Source: Acidobacteriota bacterium
GTDB lineage: Bacteria; Acidobacteriota; Terriglobia; Acidiferrales; UBA7541
Reading direction: 5' to 3'
DNA: 64,000 nucleotides
Assembly: GCA_021832085.1 (NCBI GenBank)
Contig: JAKBLM010000012.1
Location: 1 to 64,000 of the forward strand
Part shown: positions 45,802 through 55,511 of the stretch, piece by piece
Numbering within the stretch: position 1 is the stretch's first letter
Layout of the letters: each line of letters begins with the position of its first letter
Notes under the pieces: generated by a model
The model's input: only the letters and a program-made list of their open reading frames with translations
The model's database searches: none
What the model was told of the DNA's origin: nothing
Translations under genes and position numbers: made by a program

Positions 45802-46389
45802 CTACCGGCGCTTGTAAAGGCCCATGAATTCCGCCTGCGCCAGCACGTGGCCCTTCATCGCGCGTTCCAGATCGCCGTGGCTCGCACCGGGAGCCAGATC
45901 CAGCTTCTTGTCGATCGCGTAGAGCCGGAAATAGTAGTGGTGTGCCGGTCCCGGCGGCGGGCAGGGCCCTCCATAACCGATGCCGCCGAAACTGTTGCGC
46001 CCCTGGCGGGCGCCGTCTGGCAGCTCTTTTTGCTTGGGCAGGTTTTCGGGCAGTTCATGCGCGGTCGCCGGCAAGCTGTAGAGCACCCAATGAAAGAAGG
46101 TGCCACCGGGCGCGTCGGGATCCTCGGTCACCAGGCTGAAACTCTTTGTCCCGGTCGGCGCCCCGTCCCATTGCAGCGGCGGCGATACGTCCTTGCCGTC
46201 GCAAGTGAATCTTTGGGGAATGGTATCTCCCTGTTTCCATTGCGGGCTTTTCAGCGCGAACCCCATGGTTGCTCCTTTCCCCAGCCCCGCGCCGCCCCGC
46301 GCGGAGGTTTTGGTGCTGCAAGAAAGCAACATGCCGGCGGCCGCCACGCCCACCGTCACCAGGCCCAACCTTCGATGCCGCGCGCCCAT
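45802..46389 (-). CDS. YbhB/YbcL family PEBP-like lipoprotein
   Basis: 195 aa. Type II signal peptide with lipobox L-L-S-C (about residue 24), then the phosphatidylethanolamine-binding fold: FTCDGKDVSPPLQW, LVTEDPDAPGGTFFHWVLY, GIGYGGPCPPPGPAHHYYF and LYAIDKKLDL. The Raf-kinase-inhibitor-like bacterial members have no proven substrate. The ATG at 46389 with GAGGTGG upstream is preferred over a GTG three codons earlier. It is lipid-anchored, facing the periplasm. Confidence 0.9.
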   Translation of the reverse strand: MGARHRRLGLVTVGVAAAGMLLSCSTKTSARGGAGLGKGATMGFALKSPQWKQGDTIPQRFTCDGKDVSPPLQWDGAPTGTKSFSLVTEDPDAPGGTFFHWVLYSLPATAHELPENLPKQKELPDGARQGRNSFGGIGYGGPCPPPGPAHHYYFRLYAIDKKLDLAPGASHGDLERAMKGHVLAQAEFMGLYKRR

Positions 46390-46443
46390 CGGAACCACCT
46401 CATGTACATCGCTAAATGTTCCGCCCGCTGCCCGCTTGCGCCT

Positions 46444-47577
46444 TCAGGAGGAAAGAATGCGTAGCCGCGACGCGCCTCCGCCTGGGCCCGGCACGAACGG
46501 CCGGTCGCTGATCTGCCCTGCAAACCGCGCCGGCCAGCGGCCGGCAATCGCCGCGTCGCAGGATGGGCAGCGGCCGTTTGGGGGGAGATTGTAGCTCAGG
46601 ATGAGGTAGCCGTAACGCTCAATGAGCAGCGCGTCACACTGGGGGCAGCGCGTGTTTTCGAGGTCGCCGACGCGGCCCGGCAGGTTGCCCGCGTAGACGT
46701 ATCGTAGCCCAGCCTCGCGGCCGATCCGCGCTGCGCGCAGCAGCGTCTCGGCTGGTGTATTGGGAGGGCCGGCCATCTTGTAGTCCTTGTGGAAGGCGGT
46801 GACGTGCCACGGAATGTCTGGAGAGATGCCGGCCAGGAATTCCGCCATCCGGGTCAACTCGCCGTCGGAATCGTTGAAGCCGGGAATTACCAGCGTGACG
46901 ACCTCCAGCCAGAATCCCATCGCGTGGATTCGCCGAATCCCGTCGAGGATTGGCCCCAACCGGCCACCCAGTTGCCGGTAATGGCGGTCGTCGAAGCTCT
47001 TCAGGTCTACTTTGTAAAGGTCGACCCACGGCCGCAGGTATTCGAGCACCCGTGGCGTGGCGTTTCCATTGGAGACGAATCCGGTGGTGAGCTTCGCCTC
47101 GCGCGCCTCCCGGAACACGGCCACCGCCCATTCACTCGTGATCAGCGGCTCGTTGTAGGTGCTCACCACCACCTGCGCCTTTTGCCGCACCGCTTCGGCC
47201 ACGATCTCGCCCGGCTCGATCCGCATCATCCCGGCTACCGCCGCCGGGTCGCGCAGCGCCTGCGACGTCACCCAGTTCTGGCAATACGCGCAGTGCAGAT
47301 CGCAGCCCAGCATGCCAAAGCTGAAAGCCAGCGCGCCGGGATAGGCGTGGTGAAATGGCTTCTTCTCGATCGGGTCGCACTGCACGCCCGCCACGTAACC
47401 CCACGGTACCCGCAGCTGCCCGCTCCGGTTGAACCGGACCTTGCACACACCGGCTTGCCCTGGCGGAATCCGGCACTCGTGCCCGCAGGCATAGCAGCGC
47501 ACCCAGTCCCGCCCCAGCCGGTCGTAGAGCTCTCCTTCACGGGTGTTTTCTTCGAGAATTTCCTTCAAAGAGGCCAT
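46444..47577 (-). CDS. amrS: AmmeMemoRadiSam system radical SAM enzyme (AmrS-like)
   Basis: 377 aa. Radical SAM core with GCDLHCAYCQNW (C-x3-C-x2-C). An N-terminal zinc-like cluster (RCYACGHECRIPPGQAGVCKVR) precedes it, and a C-terminal zinc ribbon (RCPQCDALLIERYG... GRCPSCDAAI) follows. This domain order is that of AmrS, which works with an AMMECR1 protein and a Memo protein. Those partners are not beside it here, so either they lie elsewhere or this is an orphan copy. The reaction product is not established. The ATG at 47577 gives the family N-terminus. Confidence 0.88.
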   Translation of the reverse strand: MASLKEILEENTREGELYDRLGRDWVRCYACGHECRIPPGQAGVCKVRFNRSGQLRVPWGYVAGVQCDPIEKKPFHHAYPGALAFSFGMLGCDLHCAYCQNWVTSQALRDPAAVAGMMRIEPGEIVAEAVRQKAQVVVSTYNEPLITSEWAVAVFREAREAKLTTGFVSNGNATPRVLEYLRPWVDLYKVDLKSFDDRHYRQLGGRLGPILDGIRRIHAMGFWLEVVTLVIPGFNDSDGELTRMAEFLAGISPDIPWHVTAFHKDYKMAGPPNTPAETLLRAARIGREAGLRYVYAGNLPGRVGDLENTRCPQCDALLIERYGYLILSYNLPPNGRCPSCDAAIAGRWPARFAGQISDRPFVPGPGGGASRLRILSS

Positions 47578-47798
47578 TTTCGCACGACCCCAGCGGGCCG
47601 GAACCTTGCCTGTATTATGCCAGAGTCCCAACTCACCGTCAGGTAGTTGCATCTGAAGATATAGCCTGCCCGCCGGGTCGGATGTCCTTCCTGTGCGGCC
47701 CGGGTAGCCGTCGGTAGCGATTGGGTTCCCAAGTGGCGCTTACTCTTCGGTCTGTCGTAGGATGTGTAACTATGGGTTCTGGGCCTGGGAGGACGTGA

Positions 47799-50700
47799 AT
47801 GAAGCCAAGGCACATCGTACTGTCTCTTTCCATCCTTGCCTTAGCTGGTTTGGTTCTGGCTGCCTATGCGCAAAAAGTCGGGAGCACCAGTTCTCCCGGC
47901 TTCACCAAAGGCAAGCGCGGGGAGGATGGCGCGCGGCTGATCCGTGCACGCGAGAACTGGTTCTACCGCCAGCGCGCCTATCCGCTCAAGCGTATCCCCG
48001 CCTTTGCCCGCTTGCGCGCATTCAACGTCATGCGCCAGATGGAGCAGAAGCAGGTACTCCACCTCCAGCAAAAGTACGGCGCGAACTATGCCCGCATGGC
48101 CGCCGCCGCTGCCTTGGCCACCGGCACGGTCAATACCGCTGCCACTTGGGTGCCGATCGGTCCTCAGCCCTCCAACGATTATTTCTTCCAGCCGTATGTG
48201 TCCGGTCGCATCACCGCGATGGTGGTGGACCCCTGCGATTCCACCGGCAATACCGTTTTTGCCGGTGGCGCCCAAGGCGGCCTGTGGCTCACAACCAACG
48301 GCGGAAGCAGCTGGCAACCGGTGGGCGATCAGGCAACGATGCCCTCGCTCGCCATCGGCTCGATTGCCGTACCGCCCGGTTGCACCGGCAGCTCCTCGAC
48401 CACCGTCTACCTTGGTACGGGCGAAGAGAACTTTTCCTACGACAGCTATTATGGCGCGGGCGTGCTGAAGTGCACCTATACCGGTGGAACGAGCGTCTAT
48501 TCCTGCGCGCTGCCCACGGGTGAGAAGTTCGGCAGTTACACGATCGGTTCCACCCCGCTCTCGCCCGATAGCGCCGGCCCGTATATCGGCAGTCTGGCCG
48601 TCGACCCGAAGAATTCGCAGATCCTGCTTGCTGCGGTTCAGGCCTACCAATCGGTGATGCCTTCAGGCATCTGGTGCTCGGCCGATGGCGGCACGACGTG
48701 GAATCACGTGCTGCCCAGTGTCACGCAGGTGGTCGGCACGGGCGTCGCGTTCGATCAGGCCGGCTACGCCTATGCCGCGCTCGGCGATCTCGATGGTGGC
48801 GCTTCTGAAGGCACCACCACCGTCAACGGGGTCTACAAAACTTCAGCGGCCGTCACTTCTTGTACCAGTCCCGCGCCGGCTTTCTCCCAGCTCGGCGGCT
48901 TGGGCAATCTCGCTTCTCCCTCGAGCATGGGCCGCATCGCGATATCAGTTGCTTCCAATCCGAATGCCCCGAGCAGCGCCTCGGCCGACGAAGTCTTCGC
49001 CGCCGTCGCGGACGCTTCGAACACCTCCAGCACCCTGCTCGGCGTCTACGCCAGCGGCAACGGCGGCAACACCTGGCAGCAGCTGACGAATTCCCTGCTC
49101 GTGCCTGGCGGCGGCTTCTGCGACGACCAATGCTTCTACGACCTCACCATTAATATCGATCCCCATAATCCCACGGTCGTTTTTGCCGGCGGCTCGGCTC
49201 CGGGCAGCGGCGCCAATGGCCAGGGCAACACGCTCATCGGCACGTCGAAAGCTTCCTCGATTGGCAGCAGCAGCTTCACGATCAACGCCGGCAGCTCCTG
49301 GTCCGACATCTCGGGCAACGACTGCAGCACCTGCAACACCGGCATGCACGTCGACCTGCACGCCATCGCTTTCGCTCCAGCCGGCACCAGCGGCTCGGCC
49401 ACCAAGGTCTATGTCGGCACCGACGGCGGGGCCTGGAGCGCCGCGAGTCCCGAATCGTTGCCTGGCTCCTCTTCGCAGACCTGGACCAACCTCAATTCGA
49501 CGCTCGCGCTCACCCAGATCTATCCCGGCATGTCCAACGATCCCGCCGGCTGGGAGTATCGCAGCTATCTCGGCGCCCAGGACAACGGTTCGCAGCTCTT
49601 CGGCCAGGAAAGCGGCACGAGCAATCCGCTCGCCTGGGACAACACGCTCACCTGCGGTGACGGCGGCTACACGCTGGTCGATCCCCAGGTGCCCAGCACC
49701 GTCTACAACTCCTGTGCCTACATCTCCGGTTTCATCCTCGGCATCCAGAAATCGCTCATCAACGGCGACGCGGACAACACCGCCGGCACGACCAGCTATT
49801 ACGAAGCCTCGACCGGTATCAACGGCAACGACGCCGCCAATTTCATTCCGCCGATGGCGATCGATTCCGAAAAGCCGCAAAACCTGTACTTCGGCACCTA
49901 TCGCGTCTATCAATCCACCGACGGCGCCAACAGCTGGAACGCGATTTCTCCCGATGTCACCGGCGGTGGCACCGGTGCTCCTTACAACTCCTTCTGCAGC
50001 AGCAATCCCGGCTATTGTGTGCTGATGTCCGTCGCCGTGGCGCCGACCGACTCGAACGAGGTTGTTACCGGCAGCGATGTCGGCGAGGTCTATCTCAGCC
50101 TGAACGCCGGATCGGGATCCAGTTCCACCTGGACCGACGTCACCACCTCTGCGCTGCCCCCGCGCTCGATCACGCAGGTGGCCGTCAGCCCGAGCAACCC
50201 CAACACGATTTTCGCCACCTTCTCCGGCTTCTCCGGTTTCAACGGCGACACGGCCGGCCACGTCTTTGTCGGCGACGTCACCACGGGCACCACCCCGGCG
50301 GTCGCCTGGACCGACGTCAGTAGCGCAACGGCCTGCGTTTCGGGAGGAGCCCTGCCCAATATCCCGGTCGATAGCATCGTCGTCGATCCCAATAACCCGT
50401 CGCAGCTCTTTGTCGGCACCGACCTCGGCGTTTTCCTCGGCGAGCTGCAGGGCACCGCGCCGCTCTACACCGGCGGCTGCTGGCAGCCGCTGAGCAACGG
50501 CCTGCCCGACATGGCCGCTCTCTCGCTCACGCTGAACAACGCTTCGCGCACGCTCATCGCCGGAACCCACGGCCGCAGCGCCTGGGCGCTCGCGCTGGGC
50601 GACACGAGCTCGTTCGACCTGGAATCGCTCTCGCCCGCGTCCGCCTCGGCGGGCACTTCGGTCACGCTCGTAGGCCAGGGTTTGGCCAGCGGTCAAACGG

Positions 50701-52301
50701 TGAACTGGCAGGTGAACGGCTCGACACCTTCGGGTTGCTCGATCACGGTGACGAGCGCGGGCAGCACGACCACGATGACCGGCCAAACGGCCAATCAGCT
50801 CGTCACCAGCGTTCCTGCCGCCTGCATGGTTAACGGTGTCGCCCAGGTCAGCGTGACCGACCCGAGCACGTCCACCACCACCAATTCGCTCCCGTTCACA
50901 ATCACCTCGGGCACCCCGACCGTCAATTCCATCAGCCCGTCCACCGCCGCGACCGGTAGCACGGTTCCCATGACGCTTTCGGGAACCGGCTTCCTCTCGA
51001 GCACGACGCTGGGCCTGCAGGACGCGCTTGGCCTGTATCCCTGCAATCCGGTTTCGGGCACGAATACCGGCACTACCCAGTTCAACGCCACCATCCCGTC
51101 CAGCTGCCTGCAGTACGGCGGCTACTATTTCGTCACCGCCAACAACCCGCAGCCCGGCGGCGGTTCTTCGAACCCCAATCTGATTGCCGCCCCGGCGACC
51201 TATGGCACCGCCTGCACCAGCGAGAACCCACCCGGCTGCCTGCTCGACGTCAGCGGCGCCGCGCCGCCGAACGACAGCTTCTCCGGCGCCACCACGGTCA
51301 CGCCCAGCAGCTCCGGCTCTTACTCGGTCACCGAAGACACCTCCGGCGCCACCACCTCCGGCTCCGATCCCGCGCTGCCTTCCACTTGTACCAGCAGCGC
51401 TGCTGACAACGGCGACGCCAATAGCGTCTGGTTCAAGTACACGCCTTCGGCTAATACCACCATCAGCGCCGACACGATCGGCAGCAGCTACGACACCATC
51501 CTTTCGGTCTGGAGCGGGACCTCCACTTCCAACCTCAGCAGCGTCGCCTGCAACGACGACATCGTCAGTGGAATTAATCGGGTTTCGGAAATCTCCGATC
51601 TCACCCTATCGGCGGGCACGACCTACTACTTTATGGTCACCGATTGGGGCATCCCCATCTACAACAGCACCGGCACCAGCCTCAGCAACGTGATCGCCGG
51701 CGGTGGCAAGCTCGTCTTCACCGTGAGCACCGGCGTTGTCCCGACCGCCTCGTTCACCGCCAAGGCTTCGACGCCCAGCCCATCCAGCATCACCGCCGGC
51801 TCCTCCGCCACTTCCACGCTCACGCTCACACCGACTTCCAGCAGTTCCACCGGCACAGTCACGATTGAGCCGTGCACCACATCCAGCGCTACGATCACCT
51901 GCAGCTACTCGCCTTCGACGATCAACCTCGGCACCAGTGCGGCCCAATCGACCGTCACCATCCAGACAGTTGCGCCCGGGGAAGTGCCGCCCGGAGGGCC
52001 GTATGAAACACCGCCGTTGGGCTTGCTGGTGGCCTTTCTGGCCGGAATATCGGCGCTCGTCTTCCTGCTGCGCTGGCGGTTTGCCCGGCGTCGGCCTGTT
52101 GCCGCCCGCACGGGGCTTGTCGCCGCGCTCGGCTTTGCGCTGCTCGCCGCCACTCTGATCTTTGAAGCGGCTTGCGGTGGCAGCGGTACGCCTCCCTCGA
52201 GCACGGTGACTGGCACGCCTCCCGGCACCTACACGATCACGATTCCCACTTCGCCGGCGGCCACCAACGGCAGCGCCACGGTGACGTTGAAGGTCCAATA
52301 A
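47799..52301 (+). CDS. Giant secreted Asp-box/BNR-repeat protein with IPT/TIG domains
   Basis: 1500 aa. Signal peptide (cleavage near AYA-Q, residue 25). A beta-propeller-like region to about residue 935 has sortilin/BNR Asp boxes (TNGGSSW near 165, SADGGTTW near 294, SGNGGNTW near 419, STDGANSW near 706). Two IPT/TIG Ig-like domains follow at about 945-1040 and 1041-1125, then a pre-peptidase-C-like beta-sandwich (NDSFSGATTV... SVWFKYTPSANTTI) and an Ig-like repeat. Two hydrophobic helices near 1405-1455 and a short end (GTPPGTYTITI) close it. It is probably surface-attached and binds glycans or proteins; no catalytic residues identified. GGGAGGACGTG is upstream and an intrinsic terminator follows. 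Confidence 0.85.
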   Translation: MKPRHIVLSLSILALAGLVLAAYAQKVGSTSSPGFTKGKRGEDGARLIRARENWFYRQRAYPLKRIPAFARLRAFNVMRQMEQKQVLHLQQKYGANYARMAAAAALATGTVNTAATWVPIGPQPSNDYFFQPYVSGRITAMVVDPCDSTGNTVFAGGAQGGLWLTTNGGSSWQPVGDQATMPSLAIGSIAVPPGCTGSSSTTVYLGTGEENFSYDSYYGAGVLKCTYTGGTSVYSCALPTGEKFGSYTIGSTPLSPDSAGPYIGSLAVDPKNSQILLAAVQAYQSVMPSGIWCSADGGTTWNHVLPSVTQVVGTGVAFDQAGYAYAALGDLDGGASEGTTTVNGVYKTSAAVTSCTSPAPAFSQLGGLGNLASPSSMGRIAISVASNPNAPSSASADEVFAAVADASNTSSTLLGVYASGNGGNTWQQLTNSLLVPGGGFCDDQCFYDLTINIDPHNPTVVFAGGSAPGSGANGQGNTLIGTSKASSIGSSSFTINAGSSWSDISGNDCSTCNTGMHVDLHAIAFAPAGTSGSATKVYVGTDGGAWSAASPESLPGSSSQTWTNLNSTLALTQIYPGMSNDPAGWEYRSYLGAQDNGSQLFGQESGTSNPLAWDNTLTCGDGGYTLVDPQVPSTVYNSCAYISGFILGIQKSLINGDADNTAGTTSYYEASTGINGNDAANFIPPMAIDSEKPQNLYFGTYRVYQSTDGANSWNAISPDVTGGGTGAPYNSFCSSNPGYCVLMSVAVAPTDSNEVVTGSDVGEVYLSLNAGSGSSSTWTDVTTSALPPRSITQVAVSPSNPNTIFATFSGFSGFNGDTAGHVFVGDVTTGTTPAVAWTDVSSATACVSGGALPNIPVDSIVVDPNNPSQLFVGTDLGVFLGELQGTAPLYTGGCWQPLSNGLPDMAALSLTLNNASRTLIAGTHGRSAWALALGDTSSFDLESLSPASASAGTSVTLVGQGLASGQTVNWQVNGSTPSGCSITVTSAGSTTTMTGQTANQLVTSVPAACMVNGVAQVSVTDPSTSTTTNSLPFTITSGTPTVNSISPSTAATGSTVPMTLSGTGFLSSTTLGLQDALGLYPCNPVSGTNTGTTQFNATIPSSCLQYGGYYFVTANNPQPGGGSSNPNLIAAPATYGTACTSENPPGCLLDVSGAAPPNDSFSGATTVTPSSSGSYSVTEDTSGATTSGSDPALPSTCTSSAADNGDANSVWFKYTPSANTTISADTIGSSYDTILSVWSGTSTSNLSSVACNDDIVSGINRVSEISDLTLSAGTTYYFMVTDWGIPIYNSTGTSLSNVIAGGGKLVFTVSTGVVPTASFTAKASTPSPSSITAGSSATSTLTLTPTSSSSTGTVTIEPCTTSSATITCSYSPSTINLGTSAAQSTVTIQTVAPGEVPPGGPYETPPLGLLVAFLAGISALVFLLRWRFARRRPVAARTGLVAALGFALLAATLIFEAACGGSGTPPSSTVTGTPPGTYTITIPTSPAATNGSATVTLKVQ

Positions 52302-52321
52302 TCCGTCAGGACCGATTCCGG

Positions 52322-52353
52322 GCGGGGACGGCCATCCGGCCGTCCCCGCTTTC
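52322..52353 (+). terminator. Intrinsic terminator after the 1500-aa protein gene
   Basis: Perfect 12-bp stem GCGGGGACGGCC / GGCCGTCCCCGC with the loop ATCC, followed by TTTCGCCTTTT. It separates this gene from the selenoprotein gene downstream. Confidence 0.85.
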
Positions 52354-52445
52354 GCCTTTTACCCTCCCTGCTCGGGCCCTCCGGCCCTGTCGCTTGTTCG
52401 TGCGCTCTCCGGTCGTGGCTGTTACAATGCGGCTAAATTCCGCGC

Positions 52446-54020
52446 ATGAACGTCGTTCTCATCTCGACCTATGATCTGGGCCATCAGCCGTTCGGCCTCT
52501 CTTCGCCGGCTGCCTGGTTGCGCGAGCGTGGCCACTCGGTCTGCTGTCTCGACCTTTCCCGCGAGCCGCTGGCCGAATCGGCGCTCCGCGATGCCGATCT
52601 CGTCGCTTTTTACGTCCCCATGCACACGGCCACGCGATTGGCTGCCGCGCTCGTCGAGCCGGTTCGCCGGATCCGGCCCTCCGCCCGGCTCTGCTTTTAC
52701 GGCCTTTACGCCCCGGTCAACGAGCAGTGGCTGCGTCGGCTGGGGATTGAGACGATACTCGGCGGCGAATTCGAAGCCGGGCTCGTGGCGTTGGCCGACC
52801 GCTTGGCCGCTTCGCCCGAAAATCCCACGCTCATGAAAAGCGCTGCCGTTGGCGGGTACGCGGGAATTGAAGCCCGTGCGGCTTCGCCTCCGGCTCCGGC
52901 CGCTGCCACTGCCCGTGTCCCGGAAAACAAGCTCCTCCCGGGCGCATCTGCGTCTTCGCCCCAGCCAGAGCCCGTCATCTCGCTCGCCCGCCAGCGCTTC
53001 CTTGTGCCCGACCGCAGCGGCTTGGTTCCGCTCAGCTGTTACGCCCAGATTCAGCTGCCCGACGGCAGCCGCCGCGTTGCCGGCTACACCGAAGCGAGCC
53101 GTGGCTGCAAGCACCGCTGCCGCCACTGCCCGATCGTGCCCGTATACGAGGGGGTGTTCCGCGTCGTCCAGCCCGAGGTCGTTCTCGAGGACATTCGCCG
53201 CCAGGTGCGCGCCGGGGCCGAGCACATCACCTTCGGCGATCCCGATTTCTTCAACGGCCCGCGCCACGCGCTCCAGATTGTCCGCGCGCTCCACGCCGAA
53301 TTTCCCGCGTTGAGCTACGATGTCACCATCAAGGTCGAGCACCTGCTCGCCCGTCGCGCGGATCTCGCGGTGCTGCGCGATACCGGCTGCCTCTTCGTCA
53401 CCACTGCCGTTGAATCGCTCGATGACGCGGTGCTCGCCCGCCTTGACAAGGGCCACACCCGCGCCGATTTCTGCGAGTTGGTTCGCCTCGCTCGCGACGT
53501 CGGGCTCGTGCTTCATCCCACCTTCATTCCATTCACTCCCTGGACCACGCCCGAGGGCTATGCGGATTTCCTCGACAGGCTCGCCTCGCTCGATCTCGTC
53601 GAAAATGTCGCCCCGGTCCAGCTCGCGATCCGCATGCTCGTTCCGGCCGGCTCCCGGCTGCTCGAGCTCGAAGAAGTCCGCCGGATCCTCTCTCCGTTCG
53701 ATCCCTCGGCGCTGGTTTATCCTTGGCGTCATCCCGACCGGCGAGTCGACAGCATGCAGCGGGAGGTCGAGGCGATCGTGATGGAATGCCAGTCCCGCCA
53801 GGCTTCCCGCCCGGAAACGTTTTCGCTTGTTCATCGGGCCGCGCACCAGGCGCTTGGCAACAGCTTGGCGTTGCCGCGGGTCGAGCGCCCGCGCGTCGCC
53901 CGCGCCGCCATCCCCTATCTCACCGAGCCCTGGTACTGTTGAGCCGAGCCGACCGGAGACCAGTTGGCCTCCATCCACGAAGCCCGCGCCAAGCTCCGCT
54001 ATTCGGAATCCTTCGTCTAA
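52446..54020 (+). CDS. CUAEP-tail radical SAM selenoprotein (Sec499)
   Basis: 524 residues if the TGA at 53940-53942 is read as selenocysteine. N-terminal Rossmann-like B12-binding-type domain (about 1-120; MNVVLISTYDLGHQPFGLSS), a variable Ala/Pro linker (about 135-175), and the radical SAM core with RGCKHRCRHC (C-x3-C-x2-C) and TFGDPDFFNGPRHAL. The C-terminal extension ends EPWYC-U-AEPTGDQLA..., stopping at TAA 54018. The C-U-A-E-P string equals the signature of a radical SAM (seleno)protein family that I recall being named CUAEP/CCAEP-tail. The adjacent Cys498-Sec499 pair suggests a thioredoxin-reductase-like redox centre. A hairpin directly follows the TGA. An ATP-grasp gene is next. Substrate unknown. 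A naive call ends at C498. Confidence 0.9.
53946..53971 (+). promoter_or_regulatory. Putative SECIS hairpin for Sec499
   Basis: Just after the TGA, GCCGAC (53948-53953) pairs with GTTGGC (53963-53968, one G-U). The stem extends outward by AG/CT-type pairs across a bulged C and inward by GG/CC around an AGA loop, with a G about 16 nt after the TGA. Position and size suit a bacterial SECIS; the fold is weaker than that of the gene at 14396. Confidence 0.6.
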
Positions 54021-54131
54021 CGGATTTTCTGGCCGCCGCTCTGACGGCCTTCCGGGCGAGGTGGAAGAATCCGCCCGTTCGAGGCTTTGAGCCGATTTCG
54101 TCCGGCGTGGTAGTCTGAAAGGCGATTCGTC

Positions 54132-55484
54132 ATGGCCGGTGCCAGCCAACCAAAGCGCCTGTTGATCCTTTCGAGCAAGCTCGGCTATCAGTCGCGTAGC
54201 TTTGCGGAGGCTGCCAGGCGTTTGGGTGCCGAAGTCGCTTTCGGTACCGACCGCTGCCGCAAAGTGGACAATCTGTGGGGCGACGGCGCGCTCGCGCTGC
54301 GCTTCGAGAATCCCGAAGCCGCCGCCGAGGCGGTCGCCCGCCTGGCGAGCGAGACGCCGATCGATGCCGTCCTCGCGCTCGGCGATCAGCCCACGCTGGC
54401 GGCCGCCCACGCGGCCGCCCGGCTCGGCCTCACCGGCAATCCTGTGGAAGGGGCATGGAATTGCCGCACGAAACTCCGCCAGCGCCAGGTGCTCCGCGCC
54501 GCCGGCCTGCCGGTTCCCGAGTTTTTCGCTTTTCGCCTCGACGAGCTGCTGGAGGAAATCTTGCCGCGCGTGCCGTTCCCCTGCGTCGTCAAGCCGCTCA
54601 CGCTGTCGGCGAGCCAGGGTGTCGTTCGCGCCGACAACCCAGCCGCCTTCACCGCCGCGGTGGGCCGCGTTCGCGCGCTCATCCAGTCGCCGCCGCTCAC
54701 CTCGAGCCATCGCACCGATCTCGATCGGCTGCTCGTCGAAAGCTACATCCCGGGCAGGGAAGTGGCCGTCGAAGGACTGATGACTGCCGGACGCCTGCGC
54801 GTGCTGGCGGTTTTCGACAAGCCCGACCCGCTCGAAGGACCGTTTTTCGAGGAGACGATCTACGTCACGCCTTCACGGCTACCGGCCGAAGTGCAATCGG
54901 CTATTGCCGACTGCGCTGCGCGCTCGGTCGCCGCGCTCGGCCTCACCGATGGCCCCCTCCACGCCGAATTCCGCATCCAGGAAGGAAAACCGTGGGTGCT
55001 TGAGCTCCAGCCGCGTCCGATCGGCGGCCTCTGCGCTCGCGCGTTGCGCTTCGGCCCGGACCGCATCGGACTCGAAGAGTTGCTCGTGCGCCACGCGCTC
55101 GGTTTTCCCGGCGCCGGAGCGGAAAGGGAAGTGGAAGCTTCGGGCGTGATGATGATTCCCGTGCCGCGCAGTGGCATCTTCGATTGTGTCGACGGCCTGG
55201 ACGAGGCACGCGCCACGCCGGCCGTCACCGAAATCGAGATCACCGCTCGCCGGCACGATCCGGTGCTCGCCTGGCCGGAAGGTTCCAGCTACCTCGGCTT
55301 CATTTTCGCCCGCGCCCAGGATCCCGCTCGGGTCGAGCAAGCCCTCCGCCAGGCACACGCCAGGCTGCGGTTTGTTTTTTCCTCGGAATTGCCCGTCGAG
55401 CACCCGGCCGCGCCCCGGGCCGGTTGCGGGGAATCGCCACGGCGCCGGCCCGCGGCCGCCAAAGGCAGCCGCGCCCGTCGCTGA
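54132..55484 (+). CDS. ATP-grasp ligase paired with the CUAEP radical SAM selenoprotein
   Basis: 450 aa. Preceding Rossmann-like domain (KRLLILSSKLGYQSRSF... ALGDQPTLAAAHAAARLGL). The ATP-grasp fold has the nucleotide-binding Lys in CVVKPLTLSASQGVVRA, LVESYIPGREVAVEGLM and the late acidic/amide motif HAEFRIQ... LELQPRPIGGLCARALRFG. It resembles ATP-dependent carboxylate-amine ligases of the L-amino-acid ligase type. A Gln stands where many relatives have a metal-binding Asn or Ala (E-L-Q-P-R). The C-terminal ~40 residues are basic and low-complexity. The gene starts 111 bp after the selenoprotein and is probably co-transcribed. The ligation substrate is unknown; it may tag or activate the radical SAM substrate. 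Confidence 0.85.
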   Translation: MAGASQPKRLLILSSKLGYQSRSFAEAARRLGAEVAFGTDRCRKVDNLWGDGALALRFENPEAAAEAVARLASETPIDAVLALGDQPTLAAAHAAARLGLTGNPVEGAWNCRTKLRQRQVLRAAGLPVPEFFAFRLDELLEEILPRVPFPCVVKPLTLSASQGVVRADNPAAFTAAVGRVRALIQSPPLTSSHRTDLDRLLVESYIPGREVAVEGLMTAGRLRVLAVFDKPDPLEGPFFEETIYVTPSRLPAEVQSAIADCAARSVAALGLTDGPLHAEFRIQEGKPWVLELQPRPIGGLCARALRFGPDRIGLEELLVRHALGFPGAGAEREVEASGVMMIPVPRSGIFDCVDGLDEARATPAVTEIEITARRHDPVLAWPEGSSYLGFIFARAQDPARVEQALRQAHARLRFVFSSELPVEHPAAPRAGCGESPRRRPAAAKGSRARR

Positions 55485-55511
55485 GGACGCGGGATTCCCG
55501 AACGGAATTTG

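Noticed and set aside
48945..50786. 613-codon leftward frame inside the 1500-aa gene
   Set aside because: Shadow of the Ser/Thr/Gly-rich coding strand; no family similarity.
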